Source: Chrysomallon squamiferum (Eukaryota > Mollusca > Gastropoda > Neomphalida > Peltospiridae). From it: DNA of 22,500 bases. Within the stretch, counting starts at the first letter, position 1. Each line of letters begins with the position of its first letter. The translations under genes and the position numbers were made by a program. Shown in pieces: positions 1-8,762 of the stretch. The notes below the pieces were generated by a model. That model made no database searches. It was not told where the DNA came from and saw nothing but the letters and a program-made list of their open reading frames with translations. The stretch is from the NCBI GenBank assembly GCA_012295275.1, contig CM022677.1, forward strand, positions 4,605,215-4,627,714. The letters are read 5' to 3'.

Positions 1-31
1 TCAGTATAATGGCTATTGAAATTGTAATTAA

Positions 32-32
<1 letters not shown>
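1..32 (+). repeat. Dispersed repeat copy 1 (partner at 4429)
   Basis: The first 30 or so bases (cagtataatggctattgaa, then an A/T-rich tail) recur with two or three mismatches at 4429-4461 in the same orientation. Both copies run into an (ATT)-rich tail. The pair brackets the two MULE relics about 4.4 kb apart. It may be the end of a dispersed element whose left part lies outside the window. Confidence 0.6.

Positions 33-34
<2 letters not shown>

Positions 35-71
<37 letters not shown>
35..71. repeat. (ATT)n microsatellite
   Basis: An uninterrupted ATT trinucleotide run follows directly on the repeat copy at position 1, the same arrangement as at the second copy near 4461. Confidence 0.95.
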
Positions 72-72
<1 letters not shown>

Positions 73-214
73 TCCAATAAATTAATCAAAGCTAACTAGA
101 GTCAGCTAATTACTAATTCAGGCTAATTAATTCGTAAGGTTCCTTTGATTTGGCAGGTGAGCTATAACTGAAATCAATGAAACAGTATGTAGCAAACATG
201 TTATATTCTATAAG

Positions 215-911
215 ATGAAGTTCACTGATTCAGAGTGTGGTCATCCAAAACTTGGCTTCGAAAACTCTGTGTATGTCCGACAGAAGGAACTCAGAGGTGG
301 ATAGATTTCTTACGAGTGTGAAGGAAGAAGACAACACGTCTGTACAGCTAAACTGTGCTGTGACTGGATGCTTCTTTCATTTGAGGCAATGCATCTGGCG
401 CCAAATTCAACTCATTAGTCTGGCAGTTCGTTACAATACTGACGAAGAGTTTGATTTACTGATCAGTCAGATAGCTGCAATTGCATTCGTTCTACTGGAT
501 GAAGTAAGGCAGCTTTTGAAGCACTATCAGATACTGGAGCACTTTGAGGACAACTTCATCTATTGCCAGTAAGGCAGAGCTGGTCGCAGACATGATTCGC
601 GTTACAATGTTGGCACGTGGAACAAGCATCAGAGGATGGAAAATAATTTGGTGTGGACTAACAACTTCATGGAAGGGTGGCTTCCAGTCAAATATTGGTC
701 CTACATCTGAATTTCTGGAAGTGTATAGACACTGTAAAGCAGTAATGAACTCGAAATAAACCAGATGATTGGCGGGGAAGAACCTCAACCACTTCATCGA
801 AAATACCAAGAAGCTTCACTGCGTTTTTTAAGACTGGTCAGACAGCGTGAAAACCGACAAGTCCTGGACTATTTGAGTGGACCACAACACGACATCAAAG
901 TGTTTCAGTAA
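215..911 (+). pseudogene. Degenerate FLYWCH/MULE transposase gene, copy A, with the catalytic part deleted
   Basis: Relic of a Mutator-like element (MULE) transposase with an N-terminal FLYWCH zinc finger, the nuclear DNA-binding and cut-and-paste protein of such elements. From an ATG at 215 (frame 2), residues such as GFENSVYVRQKELRGG, a stop, then YECEGRRQ and CTAKL match the FLYWCH layout with its Cys pair. Frame 3 takes over at about 335 with AVTGCFFHLRQCIWRQIQ and then AAIAFVLLDEV, the region after the catalytic core in MULE proteins. After a TAA at about 570 the same frame gives WTNNFMEGW, the conserved NNxxEGW block; a short stretch (about 702-756) is in frame 1; then NQMIGGEEPQPLHRKY and QVLDYLSG lead to the TAA at 909-911. 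The first catalytic Asp block (DGTF) and about 150 residues around it are absent, so the zinc finger abuts the C-terminal half. Frameshifts and stops make it non-functional. The family call is firm; exact breakpoints are approximate. Confidence 0.85.
242..355 (+). other. FLYWCH zinc-finger remnant
   Basis: Frame 2 reads HPKLGFENSVYVRQKELRGG, then a TAG, then ISYECEGRRQHVCTAKL. The aromatic, Cys and C-A-x-L spacing matches FLYWCH fingers, which lie at the N-terminus of many invertebrate MULE transposases. The stop in the middle and the frame change afterwards show it is dead. Confidence 0.7.
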
Positions 912-1422
912 ACTCTTGTAAGACGTGCCTTGGTATACATGGTTACAGTTGAACCTGGACTTCTGATAACTGTAGGCTCTAAGCCAATCAGGCGATCGGT
1001 ATAATAAACTGATTGCACTGCTATTAATCCGGTGTCTGCAATAATAAATACTGTAACATTCTTTTCCTATTTATTATAACTGACACAGTTATTACGACAT
1101 TTTGTTAACATACTGAATAAAACAAACGAATGACGAAGTATGCTGTAATAAATTTAAAAATTCTCCGTTTGTAGTGAAACTGATGTATCTTGTCAGTTCT
1201 GGACCGAGCATTTCTGAATGTTTGTCAGTAACATAATTAATAACACTTGATCCAAGATGTTTATAAAATGCTTCTGGGGGAATATCTAAATTTTTCTTCT
1301 TTTTTTTCATTTGCTTGTTGACTGTTGTCCATAAATATAATTATAGCAGCTGTTGACAATTATATTCAGAACACAACCATCTTCCAAGTGACCCGAATGT
1401 TGTTCGGTTTGTCAGCATACTA
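912..1422. other. Spacer between the two MULE relics
   Basis: This is probably element 3' sequence of copy A followed by 5' sequence of copy B. AATAAA motifs occur near 1045 and 1114. No convincing terminal inverted repeats were found by eye. A minus-strand ORF of 72 codons (1092-1310) has gene-like composition but no family match. The FLYWCH finger expected upstream of copy B is not recognisable here. Confidence 0.5.
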
Positions 1423-2621
1423 CGGAAGCGAGAAAGAGAAGAAACAGCACAGCAAATACACAACGATGAGGTTGCAAATCAAGCACCAGAAACGTTTCCT
1501 TATTTGCCTTGTTTCCCAGTATGAGCAGTGCACAGAGAGACGAGTTCTGGTACCCACCCTACCACAGACTAGACCTGATGTCAGCATAGAAGAACCAAGG
1601 ACAAACACAAATGATGGAAGACGCTACCTTTTATTTAGCGATGGAAATGAAAATAACATGCTTGTGTTTTCAACAGATGAGCAAATCGTAGCTCTACAGG
1701 CTGCAGAATCCATTTTTATGGACGGAACTTTCTCTTCTTGTCCAGCATTGTTGAACCAATTATATATCATCCACGCGATGGACGGAACTTTCTCTTCTTG
1801 TCCAGCATTGTTGAACCAATTATATATCATCCACGCGATGGACGGAACTTTCTCTTCTTGTCCAGCATTGTGGACACAATTATATATCATCCACGCGATG
1901 TACGGAACTTTCTCTTCTTGTCCAGCATTGTGGACACAATTATATATCATCCACGCGATGGACGGAACTTTCTCTTCTTGTCCAGCATTGTGGACACAAT
2001 TATATATCATCCACGCGATGGACGGAACCACTATGTATCCCGTTGTGTTTGCTCTTCTTCCCGACAAACAGAGAATAACATACAGTAGACTTTTCATTTT
2101 ATTGAAGAATCGTTAAACCAATTTCTTTCTCCAACTGAAGTTCTGAATTTCCACAAGTTGAGGTGAAAGGTTGCTTTTTTCACTTCACACAGGCCATTTG
2201 GAGGAACACCCGAGATCTAGGTCTCGCTTTCTGTATAAAGATGAACCAGATGTACAGACATGGATTCGGAGGGCTGCTGGACTACCATTTCTGCCAATGG
2301 ATTCGTGCTTTGAAGCCATGGAAAAGGGACCTGGTGTTCTACAGACGAAGACATTTGATGACTCTGCGGTTTCTACATGGGTAGACGATGACGCCAGATT
2401 TCCTTTGATTTTGTGCAACCATGAAATGGAAACATTTTGTGGAGACATCAGAACGTGCTAAATTGAGACAGATAAACTTTGGATCTGCCCCACCACGAAG
2501 AAAGAGAGTCTATAAACAGACAGAAAACAGACTCGTGAGACTGAAGGCACAGCTAACACTTAGCCAGAAATCACCCATTGAGTTTTTTGATGCCGTTGGA
2601 CATCTGTTACAATTGGAATAA
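1423..2621 (+). pseudogene. Degenerate MULE transposase gene, copy B, with repeat-expanded catalytic domain
   Basis: A second Mutator-like transposase relic, nearly full length but shifted in frame. Frame 1 from about 1423 gives KREREETAQQIHNDEV. Frame 2 (an ORF covering 1325-2116) gives TNDGRRYLLFSDGNENN and FSTDEQIVALQAAESIF, then the catalytic DGTF block repeated five times, then YPVVFALLPDKQRITYSRLF and a stop. Frame 3 gives VKGCFFHFTQAIWR at 2163, frame 2 gives DEPDVQTWIRRAAGLPFLP and TWVDDDARFPLILCNHEMET, and frame 3 returns with SAPPRRKRVY and the terminal AVGHLLQLE, TAA at 2619-2621. The NNxxEGWH block expected between HEMET and the proline-rich segment is deleted, and about 20 residues are missing before GCFFHF. 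Its C-terminus differs from that of copy A, so the two come from different MULE lineages. At least five frame changes make it inactive. Confidence 0.88.
1718..2028 (+). repeat. 60-bp in-frame tandem repeat (5 units) inside the MULE catalytic domain
   Basis: Five exact-length 60-bp units begin at 1718, 1778, 1838, 1898 and 1958, followed by an 11-base partial (atggacggaac) at 2018. Each unit encodes 20 residues, MDGTFSSCPALxxQLYIIHA. Units 1 and 2 read LLNQ, units 3 to 5 read LWTQ, and unit 4 has Y in place of the catalytic-type D. The reading frame is kept throughout. Confidence 0.97.
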
Positions 2622-3208
2622 AAATGCGTTCTGTATTTAGCTGTATCAGTCTATTATTTACTTATGTATTATTCAAGGTAAAGGGCAGGTCATTAGTAAT
2701 GCGCTCAGTCGTGTTTTGTGTTGTTTTAATGCGTCTGTTTTTGGGAGGACACCGCTGGCATTGCGCTTTGGGTCATTGCGACATACAAGGAATGGACTAC
2801 GAAGGGGATATCTACATTTAATTACATACAGACAAATCAAGCTCAGTCTCCACGTTAATCCAACACACGAATAATAATATAGACTCATGTATGCTATCGA
2901 CAAACGCCTGTTCAATAATTTTGTGTTCACTGTTACTGGTCATGTTCCATGCTAACACACCTCCCCCGGTATTGCACATTGTTGTTGTTTTTCTTTCATC
3001 ACTTTTATCAACTCCTTTCTCTGTGAATTTATTTCGGCGTGGGGCGAGAACTGTGATTTCTTGCTTTACGCTTGCCGACTTGAAAGCGTCAAACTTCGCT
3101 CGAGGATCGTTGTGATCAGAATTGATAGTAGTAACATTTTCTTTCTACATTTTGGAGGTTGCTTCGAGAAATTCGAGGAAAACCTCTTCCGTCGTATCTG
3201 CCGTCTCT
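2622..3208. other. Non-coding stretch downstream of MULE copy B
   Basis: No supported gene. The part at about 2690-2860 is less AT-rich and keeps several CpGs, as expected of sub-terminal sequence of the element. Short ORFs here show no family features. Confidence 0.4.
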
Positions 3209-3320
3209 CTGTCACCTCCCTGTCACCTCTCTGTCACCTCTCTGTCACCTCCCTGTCACCTCTCTGTCACCTCCCTGTCACCTCTCTGCCACCTCTCTTC
3301 AACCTCTCACTGACACCTCT
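3209..3320 (+). repeat. 11-bp minisatellite, CTGTCACCTCY
   Basis: Ten head-to-tail 11-bp units start at 3209; the last three are degenerate (ctgccacctct, cttcaacctct, then a longer variant). Units alternate between C and T at the last position. Because 11 is not a multiple of three, the overlapping ORFs that read proline/serine/threonine-rich protein are by-products. Confidence 0.95.
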
Positions 3321-3322
3321 TT

Positions 3323-3358
3323 CTGTGTGTGTGTGCGCGCGTGTGTGTGTGTGTGTGT
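3323..3358. repeat. (TG)n/(CG)n microsatellite
   Basis: A TG run with a short cgcgcg interruption directly follows the 11-bp minisatellite; an AATAAA lies just after it at about 3366. Confidence 0.95.
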
Positions 3359-3360
3359 TA

Positions 3361-3965
3361 TTGAAATAAAGTTAGTACATCTTACTGTGAAAGATTATTA
3401 CTTAAATAATAAACATATTCGAATCACGGACTTCAGTTTTCCGGATTTCGGGAAATGCGGACTAAATCAGGAACACATCAGAAAATTTGAACTTACACCA
3501 TTTCCCGCTTGTAAGCTTACAGCTAGCTACTGTCAAATCCCACCACACGATCACCACTGTTCTCTCTCCATCTACCTTATATCCACGACAGTTTAAATTT
3601 TATAATTCCGCTTATAATCATCCGAACCTAGCCTTTGGGTTATTTCACTTGTTATTAAAAACCTTTTTTTTCTTTTTTTCTTCTTTTTTTTTAAACTTCA
3701 AAATATAATTTTATTAAGTTTTATTCTGAATTTAATAAGATTTAAGAACATTATATTCCTGAAATGAAGGAAGTTTTTTCAAAAGGTAAATAAAATAAAA
3801 TGAAAAAAATAAAAAATGAAAGAAAGACAAAGACACAAAAATATAATAGTACTTGTATTTTTATATTTATTAAACCAAACAAGTATAAATAGACTGATTT
3901 GTATTTATGTGCATAATAATTATATTAATATATAAACATGAATATATGCAGTGAAATGTTTCATC

Positions 3966-3966
<1 letters not shown>
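3361..3966. other. AT-rich non-coding stretch
   Basis: A moderately CpG-containing part (3420-3560) is followed by a poly-T/poly-pyrimidine run near 3663-3695. No gene, RNA or element could be supported. Confidence 0.4.
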
Positions 3967-4011
<45 letters not shown>

Positions 4012-4048
4012 TAAATAAATAAATAAATAAAAAATAAATAAATAAATA
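3967..4048. repeat. (ATA)n then (AAAT)n compound microsatellite
   Basis: About 14 ATA units followed by AAAT units with one interruption. Confidence 0.95.
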
Positions 4049-4271
4049 TAAAACTATGCAGTGAAAGTTTTCAAATCTGGCAAAACTTGAATTCTATAAA
4101 AATCGAAAAATTCATACATTAGTTTAAAATGTAAAATTGAAGCACCTAGCCAAACTTGTATAACACTGTCTAGATCAGTTAGCAGTCTATACAGGAATTA
4201 ACAATACAAGCTACTACTCATTAATATACGGAATTGACTCTATATTTCTAATTTAACTTTTTTTATAACCG

Positions 4272-4274
4272 ATA

Positions 4275-4364
<90 letters not shown>

Positions 4365-4374
4365 GTAAATAAAA
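4272..4374. repeat. (TA)n-(TAA)n-(TAAA)n compound microsatellite
   Basis: Three simple repeats in series, each unit one A longer than the last, suggesting stepwise evolution from a single AT-rich tract. Confidence 0.95.
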
Positions 4375-4428
4375 GTGAAGAAAATAATTTGTAATAGAAT
4401 ATAAAAATAAATATATCAGATTTCTCTT

Positions 4429-4461
4429 CAGTATAATGGCTATTGAAACTGCAATTAATAT
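4429..4461 (+). repeat. Dispersed repeat copy 2 (partner at 1)
   Basis: cagtataatggctattgaa followed by an A/T-rich stretch matches the left edge of the window with few differences and leads into ATT-type sequence, as copy 1 does. Confidence 0.6.
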
Positions 4462-4930
4462 TATTATTGTTATTTTTAAAAATGTATTTTTTATTTAGAA
4501 CTTAACAATTTATTAAACTGTTTATGTGTTACAAAAATTGTAACCACAATATATATACATATATATATATATGTGTATATTTCATTATTTCTTCAATTAA
4601 AGTAAGTACTGCGATGTCGTGGTACCCCAGGATAATAATTAAAAGAAACAACAACACAAAACCAAATAGAAATAAAAATAAAAATAATAAAATGAATAAG
4701 CAGTCATCAGTGAAAAAGAATGGACAGATATAATCAATATATATATATATGTGTGTATTTTTTTTAAAGCATCCTGTCCTTTTTTATTTATTTGTTTATT
4801 TTGCTAAGCAGTGTTTAAAAATGTATATTTCTTATTTATCCAAATTTATCATTAACTGTTGATATTTTCAGTGTTTAAACATTTTAAATTAACTAAAATT
4901 ATATATACAATTTTACAGCTATTTTTATTT
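4462..4930. other. AT-rich non-coding stretch with short (AT)n runs
   Basis: Short (AT)n runs lie at about 4549-4573 and 4737-4752. Nothing coding is supported. Confidence 0.5.
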
Positions 4931-4934
4931 CTCT

Positions 4935-5088
4935 TCCATGCACTGTTACAGTATAAGCTGGTCCCTGATCAATGGCTGATGCAGTGACATCAACATCCAC
5001 ATCCGCGACAAGTTGGCAGAGGGTGACCTCGTCGTGTAAAAGAAATCCATGTACAGCAGTGTTTATACCTATCCAGGCTGTGAACAGT
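4935..5088 (+). pseudogene. Possible SnoaL-like/ester-cyclase coding fragment (weak)
   Basis: An island of ordinary base composition in AT-rich DNA. One frame reads SDINIHIRDKLAEGDLVV, then a TAA, then KKSMYSSVY. The pattern H-x-R/x-E/D-x-I/L-A-E-G-D-x-V-V resembles the central strand of SnoaL-like (NTF2-fold) proteins, where it precedes a GTH-type motif; a shifted frame gives NPCTAVFIPIQAVNS, which could be that segment. A cag acceptor-like site precedes the island at about 4949. If real it is a broken exon or a dead transferred gene. The match is from memory of the family pattern only, over fewer than 50 residues. Confidence 0.22.
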
Positions 5089-5142
5089 TTATTATTATTA
5101 TTTGTTTTTATTATTATTATTTGTTTTTATTAATATTATTTG

Positions 5143-5210
<68 letters not shown>

Positions 5211-5226
5211 TTTATTTTTATTATTT
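5088..5226. repeat. Long (ATT)n microsatellite
   Basis: ATT runs interrupted by TTTGTTTTT near the left end, then a pure ATT tract from about 5145 to 5208. Confidence 0.95.
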
Positions 5227-6052
5227 AAGTATTACAACCATTGTTTGTTCTTGTTTTTTGTTTTTTTCATTATTATTTTGATTGTTATTTCCTTTATATA
5301 ATTTATTTATTTATTCGTTTATTTACTTATTTATTGTTTGTTTGCTTTACTGTTTTATTTAATTATTTATTAAATTTTGTATTAATATGCTGTTGTTTTA
5401 ATCAGTAATATTGATAAGCAAACTTAGCTAGTAATAAATTATCACAGAAAATGTTTTTTTTTAATTTGATCTTTTAATTTTGTAAAACTCATTTTAAACC
5501 TGGAAAACAAACTCATTAAACTCACAATGGCTAGAATATTTTTCAAATTCTGTCATCCTACAATTGATAATTACATTTTACTCAATACTCTCACTTGCTA
5601 TATCAAACTATATATCTGATCATAGAAATGTATAGGATACGTTTTTGTTACCCTTAAACCTATTTTTGTTTTAGTAATTTTTGGGTCTAATAGTGTCACA
5701 TGGCACAGCTTTACCTGTCTAATGGTTTATCGCACATTGGATATGTGCAGTTCCCACTTCCCTCAGTAGTCATAGATATAAAAACATGGGTAATAGAAAT
5801 ATGAATGTAGATAGATTGATAAACAAACAGATTTATCAAATGATTTATAGGAACAGATTGATTGACTGGATTGAACAAATAGATGGATCACACTATGAAT
5901 GGCTGGATTTAGGAAATCTCGGAATTATTATTATTTTTTTTTTTTTTTACAAAACCACGAATATTTAAATAAATGATTTAACTGAATATTATTTTCCACT
6001 AGTCTGTTCACACTATTTTTGTATATATAAAATAAAACATGTTTGTTTGTGT
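5227..6052. other. AT-rich non-coding stretch
   Basis: T-rich, with ATTT and TTTG repeats up to about 5400 and a degenerate GATA/GATT-like stretch at 5800-5890. No gene is supported. Confidence 0.5.
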
Positions 6053-6278
6053 TATTTCAGGGTGGTTTGTACATTCTGGAATTGTCTGGACACCTACCTA
6101 TTCAAAGTAGCCAATCCTGTATCTTATAGAAACTATCACAGTCATTTGTCTGTGTGGAGTCTGCAACAACACCTCCATCATGACAGAAAGCTCAGACAGC
6201 CTCGCTGTCACGTGGAAAACATACATGCCAGTGTTTTTAATAGTAAGTTTCCATTTGACATCACTGTAATGGAAAAAA

Positions 6279-6572
6279 TTATGTCTTCTTACGATCATTG
6301 GGAATTGTGCGCAGCAGATCATGCAGTGTCCTGTTGAATCTCTCACACTGACCCTTTCCTTCAGGGTGATATAGAGTGGTTCTGCTCTTTTTAACTTGAT
6401 GAAGAGTACAAACACTACTTACTACCTCAGATTCAAAGTTTCTGCCTTGATCAGAGTGTAATCATTCTGGCGCTCCATGTCACTGAAACCACTCTGACAT
6501 TAGTAACTTTGCTGTGCTTACAGCTTTCTGGTCTGTCAACGGAACCAAACAGTGAACTTGGTAAAAGCATCA
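6279..6572 (-). other. Integrase catalytic-core remnant with intact D-35-E pair
   Basis: The first catalytic Asp (in MTDAF) is at 6569-6571, the second (HSDQG) at 6450-6452 and the Glu (QCERF) at 6342-6344. Asp2 and Glu lie in one open frame with exactly 35 residues between them, the classical spacing. The Asp1-Asp2 distance (about 40 codons) is shorter than usual and crosses stops and a frame change. Confidence 0.88.
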
Positions 6573-6706
6573 GTCATAACTAAGACATTTTCTTTGCCAC
6601 TTGAACATGGCTCTGACACTGAAATCCATGGCTAAAATCTCTAGAGGTATGGTGATAGCAATAAGATGGCCCAAAGGTAGTTTCAGTTTGAGTTGTGGCA
6701 GTTTAG

Positions 6707-6841
6707 CCACTGCACACTTTCACTCTGTTTACACCACTGTTCCACATCTTTGTGCATTGCAGGCCAGTAATATCTTCTTCTAATAAGGCTCAAGCTTCTT
6801 TCAAAACGTTGGTGTCTTGTCTGATTGTTTAAACTATGCAG
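6707..6841 (-). other. Integrase HHCC zinc-binding segment, degraded
   Basis: One frame reads LHSLNNQTRHQ with both His positions, then YYWPAMHKDVEQWCKQSES; the first Cys is present, while the position of the second reads Ser. Confidence 0.75.
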
Positions 6842-7195
6842 AACTGTATCCTTCATTATTCCTGGTATACAATAAAGGGTTAACTGAAATCAGCATACCC
6901 TAAGATTGGAGCTGAAGTTAACTTCTCTTTTAAAGTATCAAAAGCTAATTTGACAACTCTCATCCCAAGCATCCTTTAACAATGTTTGATTTTTCTTAGC
7001 TCTGAGCCTGTTCACCAACGAATGCAAAGGTCCAGCAATAACTTAGACTCCTTTAATATATATCACCTGTAGTAACTGGCAAACCCCAAACTGACATCAG
7101 GTCCTTTGTGTGTCATCTAGTTTGTTTACAAAAATATGTAAGTTAGGTTCTCTTTTCTGCTTTCTTTAGCATCATGTCCTAAAGTCTGAAAGTAA

Positions 7196-7826
7196 GTAAG
7201 TTTTTTTATTTTTTTAAATTTTATTATTATTATTTTTTTTAATTGTGTATTATAATATTTACTAGTTTAATAAGTTGGTCATCCAAATAATCATATGTCG
7301 GTTATTTAATCAACTAATTAATTAATTTTTATTTAATTATTTTGTAGTGGTTTATTTGCTTTTTGTTTTGTTTGTTATTGTGTTTGCTATTTGTTTATTT
7401 ATTTATTTATTTATTCATTGTTATGTGCTTGTTTTGTATTAAGTAATTTTTTTGAATTTATTAAATGAAATGTTTGTGTCTGTTTATTTGTTTGAGTCAA
7501 AGTTTATATTTTGTGTGGTTGTGTTGTATTAAGTTATGTTTTTGAATTTATTTATTAGATGTTATTTATTCCAAAGACTGAGGAATATTTTTATTACCAA
7601 ATGCTCACAAATGAAATTTTTTTTTTCTGAATCTAGATTTGATGTTCTAACGTTGACATTGATGTTCATTTTTCCACTTATTTATTAATTTGTTTGTTTC
7701 TTATTTACTTATCTCAGTATCTCAATTTTCCTCCTAACTAAAACAGTTTTTTAATTACTTACAAAATAATAATAACAAAATAAAAATAAATAAAAACAAA
7801 ACAAAAACAAAAACAAAAAACAGAAG
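7196..7826. other. T-rich low-complexity stretch
   Basis: Composed of TTTA, TTTG and TTTAT runs, with an internal repeat of a motif like gttgtattaagttatgtttttgaatttatt at about 7430-7465 and 7520-7555. No gene is supported. Confidence 0.6.
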
Positions 7827-8112
7827 AAGAAGAAGAAAAACAAAATAAAAACATCCAGGATTCGTGCAACAGATTAGAAATAAAAAAGATTTACATATGA
7901 AATAAATTTTACTGATCAGTCATTAGTGAATTGAGGTGTTCCTTTTTACATAATTATTTATAAAATAAAAAAAGAAAGTAAGGAAGAAGAAGAAGAAATA
8001 AAAACACCCAGGTATGATGTAGTGGATTAAAAAAAAGAAGAAAAAAAAGAAGAAGATTTATGAATGAAATACATTTTACTGATAATTCATTCCTGAACTG
8101 GTGTCATCCTTT
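7827..8112 (+). repeat. Diverged tandem duplication of about 140 bp
   Basis: The segment 7827-7950 (AAG/AAGA run, aataaaaacatccagg, gattta, tgaaataaattttactgat, then cattagtgaattgaggtg and tcctttt) is repeated at 7978-8112 in the same order with substitutions and small indels. The spacing is about 150 bp. Confidence 0.8.
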
Positions 8113-8730
8113 TCACAACTTTTGTCAACGTAGGCTGCAGTTTTGTGTTTTGAACATAACTGGGGTTTTTGGGGGGTTTTGTTTTTTGTTTTTTTTTAAC
8201 TTATGATTTCTGAGTTAAAGTGCATTTTGCACCTGTGCAGTCACACAGAAGTATAGCAAATCAAGGTAATATTTTTCAAGATAAAAATCATTTGTTCTGA
8301 TAATCATCATTATGAAAAGTGATTTTCATCATCCCACAATTTAATGATTTTATTTCTGGTGGCAAACGTTTCAAACTGTCGTCCTTCCCTTGTTCTAATT
8401 TCATTTACATTTAAACATATACAATGCTTTTTAAAGTTTTCTGCATTTCATTTGGCAACGTAAAGAGTTATAAACTAATGAAGAAGTTTAAATGACTTTT
8501 ACTTCAAAATAAAAATCAAGACAAAATCGACTGAATGCTTCATGCAAGCAAGATATTGATATGAACATCTCGTTATTTTCGACACAATTTTTGGAAGAGT
8601 ATATTTAAATGAAAAACGTCTGCTACCTGTTTATCTTGAATGTCGTGTTGAATTGGACTCAGTTTGTTTTGTTAAACATTAATGTGCAGTTTCACATGCA
8701 TGCACTCACTTTACACGCACAGAAACGCAA
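8113..8730. other. AT-rich non-coding stretch
   Basis: Contains a G-run and poly-T near 8164-8200. No coding potential was recognised; the ORF at 8609-8800 is short and runs into the CA repeat. Confidence 0.5.
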
Positions 8731-8762
8731 ACACACACACACGAACACGCACACACACACAG
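8728..8762. repeat. (CA)n microsatellite
   Basis: A CA run with two cacg/aacac interruptions. Confidence 0.95.

Larger units (their letters stand above)
6279..7195 (-). pseudogene. Degenerate Ty3/Gypsy retrotransposon pol (RT end, RNase H start, integrase)
   Basis: Minus-strand relic read from high to low coordinates. From about 7195 come the end of the reverse transcriptase and its connection (LGFASYYR, then IAGPLHSLVN), then AFDTLKEKLTSAPILGYADF, the start of RNase H. The rest of RNase H is deleted near 6870. The integrase zinc-binding segment follows (LHSLNNQTRHQRFERSL and YYWPAMHKDVEQWC), then the catalytic core: PLEILAMDF, VLVMTDAFTKFT, LHSDQGRNFESEVV, YHPEGKGQCERFNRTL, with a stop at 6279-6281. 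Frame changes and stops occur throughout, so it is inactive. In a live element this part of Pol would copy RNA to cDNA and insert it into the chromosome. No gag, LTRs or envelope were seen. The family assignment is secure. Confidence 0.9.

Noticed and set aside
492-809. Minus-strand ORF of 105 codons over MULE copy A
   Set aside because: It is the complement of the recognised plus-strand transposase blocks and has no motif of its own.
1624-2097. Minus-strand 157-codon repetitive ORF and a second plus frame over the 60-bp array
   Set aside because: Any open 60-bp unit stays open when repeated; the biologically meaningful frame is the one with DGTF and FALLPDK.
3061-3596. Ser/Pro/Leu-rich ORFs over the 11-bp minisatellite
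   Set aside because: The 11-bp period cycles through all three frames, so the protein repeats are by-products.
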